Positions 26,003 to 34,684 are shown, numbered from the stretch's first letter. The stretch is DNA of 58,076 nt from CAZXCK01 sp964639225 (GCA_964639225.1 CAZXCK010000014.1:1-58076); one strand, 5' to 3'. Notes: generated by a model not told the origin, from the letters alone. Program-made: numbers and translations.

Positions 26003-27657
26003 GCAGCCTCCTTGACTTTCCCTTCGACACGATCCTTCACGTCACGAGATATGCCACGGTATACCAGCATCTCGAGACAGTCTTTCTCAGAGAAGCCCAT
26101 CTCCAGCATCTGGGTGCCCTTGATCACTGCACGAGGTGAGACGATCAGATGCTCACGCAGTTCGCTGGCAGCCCATCGTCTGGCACGGACAGCCTTGAGC
26201 CACTTATCGTTGTTCGTGAATGTTCCCTCGAGTGCTTCATCGTACCCGAAGTCCACCATCACAAACCTATCGAGAGTAGCTGCGTCGATCTGGTTCCTGC
26301 CGACATACTGGACATCACCGCCATGGCCGTATGTGTTACCGGCTGCAATGAATATAAAATCTTCATGGCGTTTTATCATGCCATCAGGGAACGATGCGAT
26401 GTGGTTTGACAGCATGGCATTGATCACTGTCAATACATTCGGGTTACCCGCATCGATCTCATCAAGCAGGAACACACCGCCGTGTTCATATGCCCGACGA
26501 AGCAGGCTCTCCTGATAGTTGCCGTTCACATCACGGTATCCCAGGAGATCAGACTTCGTTGTCTGCAATCCCACAGGCTGGAAGTAGAACTCGATACCCA
26601 GCGCATTCGCAACTTCATGACATGCCGTGGTCTTACCTGAACCTGCCGGGCCGACGAGAAACATATCGAGGCGTGCAGCTGCCAGCTTGAGAATATCTTC
26701 GAACTTCTCATGCTGAATACCGACATCGACATCAGGCATGTCAGGAACTTTGACTACGATCTCTGTCTTGCCGGGCTTGATGTCTTTGATCTTGTCCTCG
26801 ATTGTGCCGTCAAGGATAGATAGCACCTCGTCATCGTAATGCTTGGCGATTTCGGTGGCGATCTCTCTGACACGATCTTCGTCGAAAGAGTTGAACTTGT
26901 CTCGCAACTTCTCGACAATGATATCCTCGAGGTCCGTATCGCGCAGCATATCCTCGAAGCTCAACTGCTCGCCGTACTCAACCTCAGGAGATTCTATACT
27001 GTCTGGCTCACCATCATTGGCTCCCTCCTGTGGTTCCGAGGGGATCGCTGGGAGGTCGGGGTCTTCATCGCCTTCCGCTTGCTCAAATTGGTCGCTATTC
27101 CATACGGCATCAGGATCTGTGCTGCTATATATCCCACCATGCTTCTCGAACAACTCCTGTGCTTTTTGCTCTAATGCTGTAGTAGTAGAGCGCATCATCT
27201 GCTCCTGAAGAATCTTGACAAACTCAATAAGATCCTCTTTGTTCATACTGGCAATAACGGATTTGTCCGGCCCACAGTAACGCTTTCTGGCAATCGACCT
27301 GAGGTCCGACACGGAAAGATCCTCAAGAGTGCCGAGGCTAAATATCATATGCGCATGTGGATCCTCATTGATTATTCTGGCATAATCATAGATTGCCTCG
27401 TCAGAAGATGGGTCCTGATGCATCTTGTCAAGGCATTCAAGCAGTATGCCCCTCGATGCACGCTCTATTGAAGCCTTGGCTACGGGGTCAGCAAGACCCT
27501 TGAATCTGTCGTCTTCCGTCAGCTCGTGTTTGAGCTGCAAATAGTCGAGAGATCTGAGATACCCTCTGTACTCTTCTTTACTTATGCTTCCCATTGGCTC
27601 TCCTTCTAATTTTTGACGCGCGATATCAATCAGTTCCTTGAGTGTTATATCAACCAT
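25999..27657 (-). CDS. MoxR/CobS-like AAA+ ATPase, 552 aa
   Basis: The Walker A motif is GPAGSGKT at 336-343, Walker B is FLLDE at 396-400, a sensor Asn follows in IAAGN (441), and TLDRF (461-465) is in the place of the second arginine region. The first 320 residues are helical and acidic, without a known domain. ATPases of this group remodel protein or metal-chelatase complexes with a coupled partner, here the gene at 25109. In phages such pairs are found in early operons, with no settled role. The start overlaps the recombinase gene by eight bases. Confidence 0.85.
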   Translation of the reverse strand: MVDITLKELIDIARQKLEGEPMGSISKEEYRGYLRSLDYLQLKHELTEDDRFKGLADPVAKASIERASRGILLECLDKMHQDPSSDEAIYDYARIINEDPHAHMIFSLGTLEDLSVSDLRSIARKRYCGPDKSVIASMNKEDLIEFVKILQEQMMRSTTTALEQKAQELFEKHGGIYSSTDPDAVWNSDQFEQAEGDEDPDLPAIPSEPQEGANDGEPDSIESPEVEYGEQLSFEDMLRDTDLEDIIVEKLRDKFNSFDEDRVREIATEIAKHYDDEVLSILDGTIEDKIKDIKPGKTEIVVKVPDMPDVDVGIQHEKFEDILKLAAARLDMFLVGPAGSGKTTACHEVANALGIEFYFQPVGLQTTKSDLLGYRDVNGNYQESLLRRAYEHGGVFLLDEIDAGNPNVLTVINAMLSNHIASFPDGMIKRHEDFIFIAAGNTYGHGGDVQYVGRNQIDAATLDRFVMVDFGYDEALEGTFTNNDKWLKAVRARRWAASELREHLIVSPRAVIKGTQMLEMGFSEKDCLEMLVYRGISRDVKDRVEGKVKEAA

Positions 27658-28723
27658 CTTCGCCTCCTATTTCCGGCTGATTATCAAGTAACTTACTGGC
27701 ATCGTGCATGCTGATTGTCGTATATCGATCAGTCGTGCCGCGATCTTTGTGCCCCATAAGCACACGCAGATGATCCAGTGATGCGCCGGACTCATGCATC
27801 CAGTTGGCGAATACATGCCTGAGGTCATGAAACCTGAGCCATGTGTCGCCGGTCTTGAGCCCTGCCTTCTTTACTGCTGCGCTGAACTGACTGCTTATGG
27901 ATTTGTATCTGCCCCCACGGGGTGATGCGAATACATACCCTGAGTCTCGATTGCCGAGAGCCTTCCTGATTATGCCCATGGCATTCTTGCTCAATGGGTA
28001 TGTCTCCCATTGCGACTTCTTCCCCTTGGTTACCAGCCTGACCGAGTGATTATCGAAGTCTACCTGATCGACAGTGAGGCTCAGTATGTTCTCTTTTCTG
28101 AAGCCTGTGTATACAGCAAACTTCACGATATTGCCTACCATCTCCGACAAATATGAGACGAGGCGTGTGATGTCCTTCGGTGTTGCAGTAACATTTCGTT
28201 TCTCAGCTTCCTTGAACAACTTTAATCCATGGAGCTGATTGGCCGAGATAATGCCCCAGTCAAAAGCACGTGACAGCATACCCTTGATCATCGTAGCTTC
28301 ACGATTGACCGTGGCATTACTGGCACCTTCTTTCGACCTGGCATTCATATACTCGGTCACGATGCTCTTGGTTATTTCGTTCAATGGAATATCACAGACG
28401 TCGGGACACCGAGAAATATGCTTGAATCTTTGCCTGTACATAGACTGGGTGTTCTTGGTCTGTTGTTTCCCATGGTTCTCCATGAACATCGGGTAAAACG
28501 AACGTAGTGTATACTGCGAACTTTTCTGTTCTTCACGCAGCTTGTGCTGCTCGGCGATCGGGTCTTTGCCTTGGAAGAGCCATGTGTTGAATTGCAACAG
28601 CATCTGCTCGGCCACCTTCTCATTGGCACCGGCAGATACACGACGTCGCTTCCCATTGAAGTCTCGGTAGTATATCTGCCAGCGGTTCCCGCGCCGATGC
28701 AACGTTGCGAAACGCTGTTGCAT
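27650..28723 (-). CDS. int: Tyrosine recombinase (integrase), 357 aa
   Basis: The catalytic set is present: Arg209 (TGFRKENIL), Lys233/235 (TKGKK), His299 and Arg302 (FHDLRH), His325 (LMGHKD) and Tyr334 (TDRYTT). Residues 1-60 look like an arm-type DNA-binding domain and 70-175 like a core-binding SAM-like domain. The full set suggests an active enzyme that could integrate the phage or resolve multimers. It lies inside a long operon with the excisionase-like gene directly upstream. No attP is evident beside it. The nearest candidate is the repeat region at 24772-25108. Confidence 0.92.
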   Translation of the reverse strand: MQQRFATLHRRGNRWQIYYRDFNGKRRRVSAGANEKVAEQMLLQFNTWLFQGKDPIAEQHKLREEQKSSQYTLRSFYPMFMENHGKQQTKNTQSMYRQRFKHISRCPDVCDIPLNEITKSIVTEYMNARSKEGASNATVNREATMIKGMLSRAFDWGIISANQLHGLKLFKEAEKRNVTATPKDITRLVSYLSEMVGNIVKFAVYTGFRKENILSLTVDQVDFDNHSVRLVTKGKKSQWETYPLSKNAMGIIRKALGNRDSGYVFASPRGGRYKSISSQFSAAVKKAGLKTGDTWLRFHDLRHVFANWMHESGASLDHLRVLMGHKDRGTTDRYTTISMHDASKLLDNQPEIGGEDG

Positions 28724-28742
28724 CTTGCTTACTCCTTCCTCA

Positions 28743-28988
28743 TCATGCCCTTCTCATTTCTCCGAGCTTGATGATCTTGCCGGACATATCTTCCGGCATG
28801 TACTCGACAACATTGTATCGTTCGTTGCAGAACTTCTCGAAGTCTTGCACGCGGATTCGTATCAGTCGTCGGTTACTGTCGGAGAGATTTTCATACGGCA
28901 ATTGCCCTGTATCTATCCATCGATAAACAGTTCGTGTGCTGACCTTTGCGAGACGTGCCGCTTCCTGAACGGTGAGCTTCTCAATCAT
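28743..28988 (-). CDS. Excisionase-like HTH protein, 81 aa
   Basis: I choose ATG 28988 (GGGAG five bases upstream). Residues 4-50 (LTVQEAARLAKVSTRTVYRW, then IDTGQLPY) are a MerR/HTH_17-type winged helix, as in excisionases. It directly precedes the integrase gene in the transcript, the usual place for a recombination directionality factor. It may also act as a regulator. Confidence 0.8.
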   Translation of the reverse strand: MIEKLTVQEAARLAKVSTRTVYRWIDTGQLPYENLSDSNRRLIRIRVQDFEKFCNERYNVVEYMPEDMSGKIIKLGEMRRA

Positions 28989-29136
28989 CCGGGCTCCCTT
29001 CGTACATGACATATATCTGGTCTATCATGTCAATCATCGCCTGTGCTTCATGATGATTCTCATTCTCTTCAGGGATGAACTCAAGAGCCGCCTCGAGAAT
29101 ATCCCTGATTTGCAAGAGCTCTCCCATCGTTACCAT
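28981..29136 (-). CDS. Small hypothetical protein, 51 aa
   Basis: The start at 29136 shares its A with the upstream stop (TGATG), with GAGGG eight bases before. It is acidic and helical. It encodes the SD of the excisionase-like gene in its last codons. No family recognised. Confidence 0.6.
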   Translation of the reverse strand: MVTMGELLQIRDILEAALEFIPEENENHHEAQAMIDMIDQIYVMYEGSPDD

Positions 29137-29489
29137 CAGGCCGCACCCTCTTGTTCTGCCAGCCATTCGGGGTCAACGAGTGTACTGAGATGGCCAGCTA
29201 TAGACTGAAACAATTCCCTGGTGTTTTCGTCTTGCAACAGGCCGCTGATTATAGCATTGCCTGTCATTGTCATTGCGACCTCTGTGTACGGATGATTTCG
29301 CATGTCAGTGAATACGGCCATGGTCGTAAGTAGAATCAGTGCTCCACGAATGGTGTCCTGAGATACCGCTACTACGGGCTCCGGGCCGCCATTGTCTATC
29401 GGCTCGAAGGCCTCCTTCATGTCGAGAAGGCTTTCGATTACACTGTCGATTATGCCTTGCATTGCCGCTGCTTGCTCTCTGATTTCCAT
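29136..29489 (-). CDS. Hypothetical helical protein, 117 aa
   Basis: AGGAG lies before the ATG. It has long amphipathic helices, with a moderately hydrophobic middle (DTIRGALILLTTMAVF) but no clear membrane span. It ends in EQEGAA through RBS overlap. No family recognised. Confidence 0.7.
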   Translation of the reverse strand: MEIREQAAAMQGIIDSVIESLLDMKEAFEPIDNGGPEPVVAVSQDTIRGALILLTTMAVFTDMRNHPYTEVAMTMTGNAIISGLLQDENTRELFQSIAGHLSTLVDPEWLAEQEGAA

Positions 29490-29498
29490 ACTGTTCTC

Positions 29499-31508
29499 CT
29501 ATCCTGCCTGCCAGCCGGACGGCATCTCGTATGACCATCCGGTGTCGGCAATGAAAGTGGTTCCGTTGTTTACAATTCTGAAGTTGATCGTGGCATTGTG
29601 AACGCCCAGCTTCTGATCGTTCGGTAATGCAGGGTTAATGTTCTTGGCCTTGACTATCTTGCATTCGTGCGGTGTCATTGCCAAGTACAGTCGTGGCTTC
29701 TCGAGCGTGACATCGCCGCCCTTGCCGGTATCCCGTCGTATCTTACCACGGTTCACCTGCTTCTGTAGGGCGATCACTGCTATGCCATGATCGAGCTTGT
29801 CGTGTATCTCCCGGAATGTTCCGCCGACACGCCAGAAATCCTCATGTGTTTCGAGGAAGTCTATGACGTTCACGGCGTTCGGGAAGATCACATCGGCAAA
29901 GTCACCGGACCTCTCGAAAGCATCGAAGGTCCAGTCGACATCATCACCGAACATCTTGAGCCTGAGTGCCATCTCTTCATCTGTCATCTCGGAAGAGAAG
30001 TATTTGATATCGAAACGATCCATGTTCATCCTCACAAAGTTGAGGAGGAATGCAGTCTTGCCGGAGTTCGGCTCGCCTGCAACTACCACGATGTTACCGG
30101 GGTAGACATGTACCGCTCTCTGAATATCAAACACCCACCTGAGGTCGAGAGGATCGCCGACAGGTGTGTCCAGCCTCATGGGCCGGAGTCCGCCTTGTAT
30201 CTTGCGGTACTCACCGGCACGAGAGCCGGTAGGCTCGATGACACCATCCTGCACAAGGCGTGAAAGATATTTTCTCACCTTGTTTTTGTCTGCTTCAGAG
30301 AAGGCATTGAACTCATAATACAAGCCTCTCGTGTCAAACCTACCCGTTGCACAAACATCTATCCATTCTCGCAGGCTTTCCATGGATAATGTCACGGAAT
30401 GTCGCGGGTTGTCACGGGTGTGTCGCTGTGCTGTCACAGCTGTGTCACGGAATTGTCTCGATTCTGTCACACCTTCTGTCACAGCATTGTTTTTATTCAA
30501 CTTACAGTCTACCTCACAGAAGTTGGATAGCGTCTTGTCGTTGCAACCCCAGTCATATTTTCCATATGAATTGCATAGATTTGAAACCTCTGAGGTTTTC
30601 ATCGACTTATCCAATTGTGCATTCCATGCATTGACTATCTTCGCCGTATCTTCAGGAGAATATCCCTGCTTCTCGGCGTAGTCTACGATGCGCAGAGCAC
30701 ACACATGGCGCTGTCCTTCTATGTTTGTAGCGGTCAGGATATTATACATGCACCGCTTGTGATTGGCAGCCATAACCGACAGCTCTTCCAGTTGCCTTGG
30801 ATCACTGTCGGGTGGGGTCGGCTCTTTGTACTGGCCGACCCGTGCACTGCTTATATCTATCAGCGGCTCCGCATCTTCTATATGCACGCCGAGAAACAGG
30901 TCTTTGAGCATCTGCTCTTCATCGACTTCGGCACTGGCAAATGGCATAGGGTCGTTACTGCCGAACAAGAACTTGATTGGCTGCTTCGGCTTGCCTGTTG
31001 TCCTGTGTGGTGCGAACGGAAATGAAATCATTCGCACATTGTCATAGATACCTTCGTCGATGTATGGTGTCAGTGGTGGGTATTCATCCATAATTGCCCG
31101 GGCGAATGCTCGGCAAAGAAGATGGAACTTGTTTGCATATTCTTCTTTGAAGATGACATGCTGCCTTGGCACGTAGAGATGAAACCCCTTCCTGCCACTG
31201 AAGAACAGATAATATTTTATGCTCTGATTCTCCATGGTATTCAGCAGGGGAACCAGGGCCGATGCTATTTCACGGGGATTATCTCCATCGAAATCGATGA
31301 AGAAATGGTGCCCGTATACCGGCCCTGTATATCCTGCCGCCGAACCCATGGGAGACTCAGCGCTCTCGGTTTGCACATGCGCTTCGATATCCTGGCCGTA
31401 GTAGAACAGAGACGTATAGCAGGTGCGCTTGTAATCTGCAAGCAGCAGATCTTCAGCATCAAGCACCTGCCTCTGTTCATGTATCTGATTAACTGCCAGG
31501 TACTTCAT
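29499..31508 (-). CDS. Primase-helicase fusion (AEP-like primase plus RecA-like ATPase), 669 aa
   Basis: The N-terminal half shows the archaeo-eukaryotic primase signature: FFIDFDGD with D72 and D74, then FFSGRKGFHLYVP (104-114) with H110 in motif II. Residues 250-336 carry a Cys-rich region (C312, C322, C331, C335) like a primase zinc or PriCT module. The C-terminal third has Walker A GEPNSGKT at 478-485 and a RecA/DnaB-like core. The linker (about 342-374) is encoded by a DNA repeat array (30390-30482). No DNA polymerase gene is seen, so the host polymerase is probably used. It would prime and unwind phage DNA. Confidence 0.8.
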   Translation of the reverse strand: MKYLAVNQIHEQRQVLDAEDLLLADYKRTCYTSLFYYGQDIEAHVQTESAESPMGSAAGYTGPVYGHHFFIDFDGDNPREIASALVPLLNTMENQSIKYYLFFSGRKGFHLYVPRQHVIFKEEYANKFHLLCRAFARAIMDEYPPLTPYIDEGIYDNVRMISFPFAPHRTTGKPKQPIKFLFGSNDPMPFASAEVDEEQMLKDLFLGVHIEDAEPLIDISSARVGQYKEPTPPDSDPRQLEELSVMAANHKRCMYNILTATNIEGQRHVCALRIVDYAEKQGYSPEDTAKIVNAWNAQLDKSMKTSEVSNLCNSYGKYDWGCNDKTLSNFCEVDCKLNKNNAVTEGVTESRQFRDTAVTAQRHTRDNPRHSVTLSMESLREWIDVCATGRFDTRGLYYEFNAFSEADKNKVRKYLSRLVQDGVIEPTGSRAGEYRKIQGGLRPMRLDTPVGDPLDLRWVFDIQRAVHVYPGNIVVVAGEPNSGKTAFLLNFVRMNMDRFDIKYFSSEMTDEEMALRLKMFGDDVDWTFDAFERSGDFADVIFPNAVNVIDFLETHEDFWRVGGTFREIHDKLDHGIAVIALQKQVNRGKIRRDTGKGGDVTLEKPRLYLAMTPHECKIVKAKNINPALPNDQKLGVHNATINFRIVNNGTTFIADTGWSYEMPSGWQAG
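30390..30482 (+). repeat. Nine TGTCRC-type repeats in 11-bp phase inside the primase-helicase gene
   Basis: TGTCAC or TGTCGC begins at 30390, 30400, 30410, 30421, 30432, 30443, 30465 and 30477, with TGTCTC at 30454. Steps are 10-12 bp, one helical turn. As 11 is not a multiple of 3, the encoded linker is not itself a repeat, so the pattern is kept at DNA level. It is iteron-like and in the gene for the replication protein, as in the lambda O gene. Confidence 0.8.
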
Positions 31509-31711
31509 TATTCCTCCGTCCAGACTCCTGGTTTACCTTGAGGATGTGCGTATTCGTATTGGCCGCATTCCATGACGCCGACATTCAATTCATTGTCGTC
31601 GAATTCGTCGTCAATTGATTCGAGTGCGCGAGAGAGTTTGTATTGAATAGTGCAATCTCCATTGTTCTTACAGGTAAGACAGAGAATTATTCGTGCGATG
31701 CTGGATATCAT
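31508..31711 (-). CDS. Small Cys-containing early protein, 67 aa
   Basis: GGAGG sits seven bases before ATG 31711. A CLTCKNNGDC cluster near residues 11-20 may bind a metal, and the second half is acidic. It precedes the primase-helicase with abutting codons. No family recognised. Confidence 0.6.
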   Translation of the reverse strand: MISSIARIILCLTCKNNGDCTIQYKLSRALESIDDEFDDNELNVGVMECGQYEYAHPQGKPGVWTEE

Positions 31712-31713
31712 TG

Positions 31714-31944
31714 TCAATCCTCCGTGGAAAATTCCGGTGGCTGTATCGTAACGGCAAACGTATCTTTATCATAAATTTCGATGAAGATACTCCAGCCTTC
31801 TGGGATGATGTCGACTGGTATAGACACCGGATCGTACGAGAAGAAGGTTACTCCATGACTGCAATAGTGAAGATTGTAAACACTACTATATTGCTTCGTG
31901 ACAAGCCACGCCTTGATGACATTGAACATCTTCTCTAATGTCAT
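31714..31944 (-). CDS. Small hypothetical protein, 76 aa
   Basis: Starts at an ATGA-type overlap with the Lar-like gene and is followed three bases later by the next start region. It is rich in aromatic residues and Val/Ile, probably a small beta protein. No family recognised. Confidence 0.65.
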   Translation of the reverse strand: MTLEKMFNVIKAWLVTKQYSSVYNLHYCSHGVTFFSYDPVSIPVDIIPEGWSIFIEIYDKDTFAVTIQPPEFSTED

Positions 31945-32180
31945 TGTGCTCTCCTATTCCATCGTGGTTTTGCCATGTCCATCAGCTGTTCTGGCCACCT
32001 ATCCGGCAGCGGATACGGTATTTTCCCGTCGGGGAATATATCCTCCAGCCATACGGTTGGCCCGGATGCTTTGCAAGTATTGCAAAAGACATAGGCGAAC
32101 TCAAATTCTATGCGGGAGACAATGTTCTGTCCCCCGCAAAATGGACACGGCTCAAAAGGGGAGCTCATCATCTCCGCCAT
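31941..32180 (-). CDS. Second Lar-like zinc-ribbon protein, 79 aa
   Basis: CPFCGGQNIV near residues 12-21, CNTCKASG near 33-40, and a WNRR end give the Lar pattern. The start at 32180 overlaps the SSB gene by 29 bases, and a later ATG at 32171 or 32168 is possible. With the gene at 24523, the phage has two such ribbons, which may differ in target. Confidence 0.65.
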   Translation of the reverse strand: MAEMMSSPFEPCPFCGGQNIVSRIEFEFAYVFCNTCKASGPTVWLEDIFPDGKIPYPLPDRWPEQLMDMAKPRWNRRAQ

Positions 32181-32622
32181 CGCTGTTGTCGGAAGGTGCA
32201 GCGGGCTGGGACGTTCCTAAAGAAGCAACAGGATCGCTGTTCTGTTGCTGAGGTGACCCTGAGGTCGCCTTGCCCTTCGATCCTCCCTGAGAGCCGTATA
32301 TGGCGAACGTGTTGCGTGCCACGATCTCGGTAGTGTAATGAGTCTGGCCTTGGTCGTCTTCCCATTTCCGTGTGGATACACGGCCTTCGACATACACGAG
32401 GTCGCCTTTCTTGGCATTGTCTCGGATGTACTCGGCCTGCTTGTTCCACACGACTACACGATGCCACTCGGGTTCGGAGTCCCATGTGCCGTCGGCTTTC
32501 TTGAAACGGTTCTGTGTAGCCAAGTTCAGCGTACACAGTGGTGTCTGTTTGTCGCCGACTGTTTTGAAGTCAGGGTCTTGGCCGAGGTGGCCCATGAGTG
32601 TCACATTGTTGACTGATGGCAT
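32152..32622 (-). CDS. ssb: Single-stranded DNA-binding protein, 156 aa
   Basis: I choose ATG 32622 (GGAAA upstream). The OB fold reads MPSVNNVTLMGHLGQDP, TLNLATQNRFK, EWHRVVVWNKQAEY and KKGDLVYVEGRVSTRKWED, all typical SSB blocks. A Gly/Ser/Gln linker follows, and the C-terminus is DDELPF, the acidic tail that recruits replication partners. It stands between the annealing protein and the primase-helicase. Confidence 0.95.
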   Translation of the reverse strand: MPSVNNVTLMGHLGQDPDFKTVGDKQTPLCTLNLATQNRFKKADGTWDSEPEWHRVVVWNKQAEYIRDNAKKGDLVYVEGRVSTRKWEDDQGQTHYTTEIVARNTFAIYGSQGGSKGKATSGSPQQQNSDPVASLGTSQPAAPSDNSDGGDDELPF

Positions 32623-32635
32623 TGATGTTTCCTTT

Positions 32636-32944
32636 CTATGCTTCTGTGATTTTGTCAGGGAAATACTTCTCGATAGTGCTGGCATCTTCCTTCTCTTCGA
32701 GCCATTCGACAACATCATCTTCCGAGTCGAAAGGAATGATGTCCTCTCCTCCGGACCATGAGTTGTCAGATATTGGCGTGCGGTACGGTGTCAACGGGCC
32801 GCCAACACCGTGAAGAAAGTATGTCCCACTCTTTGTTTTGTACAGCGTTTCTTCTGTTTCGGAGAAGCCATAGCCATGACGATGCTCAGTAATGACATCG
32901 GCTTTCTCGGTATCATACAGTTTCCTGTTGATAACTTTTTTCAT
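32636..32944 (-). CDS. Conserved mobile-element protein of unknown function, 102 aa
   Basis: The pattern KKVINRKLYDTE, ETLYKTKSGTYFLHG, WSGGEDIIPF and EEWL-like acidic end is one I recognise from a widespread family of small proteins in phages and other mobile elements of unknown role. AAGGA precedes the ATG. Confidence 0.75.
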   Translation of the reverse strand: MKKVINRKLYDTEKADVITEHRHGYGFSETEETLYKTKSGTYFLHGVGGPLTPYRTPISDNSWSGGEDIIPFDSEDDVVEWLEEKEDASTIEKYFPDKITEA

Positions 32945-32947
32945 GGG

Positions 32948-33319
32948 TTAATCCTTGTCGTCAAGCAGGCTCTCAAGTAAATCCTTGAGCTGCTGTTGTG
33001 TCTCAGATTTTTCACGGGACTGCTCTGACAATGCAATGGTGTTGATCGCCGACAAGAACAGTCCGATGTGTGCCGACTGTTCCGCTGTCGGTAACGGGTC
33101 GATGTAAAATGTCTTCTTCTCTCCGCCCGCGTCTACCCATCGCAAAAAGATGGTACCGAGTACGCCATGTATCTCGCTCTCCTCTACGGGCTTATTCATC
33201 TCATCAACAGCCAGCTCGTAGAGCTTCGAAGTATCATAGCTCCCGTACTTCTTGCTCATTCTCATGGCATTTATGAGAGAGAATTCAAGCGTGTTTTCTA
33301 CCGTCTCCTTGAGACCCAC
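32948..33319 (-). CDS. Hypothetical early protein with GTG start, 123 aa
   Basis: The GTG at 33319 shares bases with the preceding stop (TAGTG), with AAAGGAG eight bases upstream. The product is soluble and charged, with a Gln/Glu-rich C-terminal helix. It lies between the annealing protein and SSB, so it may serve recombination, but nothing in the sequence shows this. Confidence 0.65.
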   Translation of the reverse strand: MGLKETVENTLEFSLINAMRMSKKYGSYDTSKLYELAVDEMNKPVEESEIHGVLGTIFLRWVDAGGEKKTFYIDPLPTAEQSAHIGLFLSAINTIALSEQSREKSETQQQLKDLLESLLDDKD

Positions 33320-34005
33320 TATGCTGCTCCTTTCGTTTCGGCTACATACTGCTCCAGGTTCTGTATGAAGTCAGCTCCCGTGAGCATGGTGAGGTTCGTG
33401 GTGTTATACCCGTACATGGTGACACACAGGTTGTTCAAGTCCTGTGGTGTCCATCCGGCCGCCGCGTACAGCTCCTTCATGCGCTCTTTCTGCTTGTCAG
33501 TCATGGGGTTTGGCAGCGCCCAGTCAGGCAATGCAGGTGGCGACCATGAGTGCCACTGGCCGTTGACCTTGGCCTTGTACATGCCATCTTCCTTGAAGTC
33601 CGCCCATGCTTCCGGCAGAGCATAGAGATATCTGCCGATACCCCATGGTACACCGGCACGCTTCCATGCTGCCGAGATGGTGCCTTTGACTGAGTTCTCG
33701 TAGTCAACTTCGTCTTTCGAGAAGCTGACCTTCATGGGGCCGGAACCATCCCACTTCGTAACCCATTCGCCGTCCGGCATCTTGATAGATATACCGACGA
33801 CGATGCTGCCATTGCCAATGGTTTGTATTTCATTCTTCCAGTTGGCACGGCCACATACCATGTCGAGCCTGTCAAACAGAGCCCGACTGGTGATGTATGC
33901 CAGTACTTTTGCCCATGGTTTCCCGGCTTTCGAGATACCCGACTGGGCTATACGCCATTCGACTTCATCAGCTCTGAATGGCTCTTCCAAGAGTTTCAGA
34001 TTCAT
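33319..34005 (-). CDS. Rad52/Rad22-like single-strand annealing protein, 228 aa
   Basis: The N-terminal 150 residues follow the family: LLEEPFRADEVEWRI, VLAYITSRALFDRLD, GRANWKNEI, then VKGTISAAWKRAGVPWGIGRYLY. The C-terminal part is a short helical tail. Such phage recombinases anneal complementary strands for repair and genome concatenation. It is followed by SSB, its usual partner. The end KGAA arises from RBS overlap. Confidence 0.85.
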   Translation of the reverse strand: MNLKLLEEPFRADEVEWRIAQSGISKAGKPWAKVLAYITSRALFDRLDMVCGRANWKNEIQTIGNGSIVVGISIKMPDGEWVTKWDGSGPMKVSFSKDEVDYENSVKGTISAAWKRAGVPWGIGRYLYALPEAWADFKEDGMYKAKVNGQWHSWSPPALPDWALPNPMTDKQKERMKELYAAAGWTPQDLNNLCVTMYGYNTTNLTMLTGADFIQNLEQYVAETKGAA

Positions 34006-34358
34006 GCTTGTTCCTCCTCAAAAAAATTTTTCATTGCGAGATATAACTTTTTAGTCTCATTGAGATTTGTTCTTCCGGCCCCGAAGCTGAGTGCTCCATC
34101 GTTATGCAGTGTTATGCCTTCAACGCGAAACACAGCGTCCGGCTTCTCGATGCTTTTGCACTGGCCGATATCGTCAGGATATTTGCATCGAGCGAAGAAT
34201 GGTTTTGTTGCTCCACACGAGCATTCTTTATCGGGCGAGATGAGACACCATATGCAGTTCGACTCGTATACCTGCTCAAGGATCATATCTTCGATGTTGT
34301 CCTTGATGCGTACAGGAGCTGTCTTGGCAAACTCACAAATCATTTCCCGAACTGTCAT
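34002..34358 (-). CDS. Cys-rich early protein, 118 aa
   Basis: Six cysteines lie between residues 35 and 70 (CIWC, ECSCG, RCKYP, QCKS), suggesting one or two zinc or metal sites. The C-terminal half is charged and helical. Starts and ends overlap both neighbours by ATGA. No family recognised. Confidence 0.65.
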   Translation of the reverse strand: MTVREMICEFAKTAPVRIKDNIEDMILEQVYESNCIWCLISPDKECSCGATKPFFARCKYPDDIGQCKSIEKPDAVFRVEGITLHNDGALSFGAGRTNLNETKKLYLAMKNFFEEEQA

Positions 34359-34684
34359 GCCTGTCCTCTTTCCGGAATGAGCAGTCCTTGGCGCCAGATG
34401 TAATTCGCCATGGCAGCACGACAGAGTCCATGGGTAATGTCTTCCTCTTCGATGTCGTGCAAAAGATCCATTGCACTGCGTGCAACATGAAAGTGTGCAC
34501 TGGCGTGACTGACGTGTGATCTGAATTCACTGGGCTTCTGCCAGCCGTTACCACGGTAGCCTTTCTCGTATCCTTCATCGAAAACATCGGCTATCGCCTG
34601 CAACGTTGTCTGAGCGAACTCAGCCGTGAGTTCCTGTGGGTGTTTTGCGTACAGATCCACAGTCACTGTTATCTTTTCCCTCAT
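34355..34684 (-). CDS. Hypothetical early protein, 109 aa
   Basis: ATG 34684 is chosen for its GGAGG eight bases upstream. The helical second half (HASAHFHVARSAMDLL, then HGLCRAAMANYI) has a faint resemblance to the small phage dATP/dGTP diphosphohydrolase-like domain, but I would not assign it. It overlaps the winged-helix gene by 65 bases. Confidence 0.6.
   Translation of the reverse strand: MREKITVTVDLYAKHPQELTAEFAQTTLQAIADVFDEGYEKGYRGNGWQKPSEFRSHVSHASAHFHVARSAMDLLHDIEEEDITHGLCRAAMANYIWRQGLLIPERGQA

Noticed and set aside
30390..30482. CRISPR array
   Set aside because: Units are 6 bases at 11-bp steps inside a gene, far too short for repeats and spacers. No CRISPR array was seen anywhere in the window.
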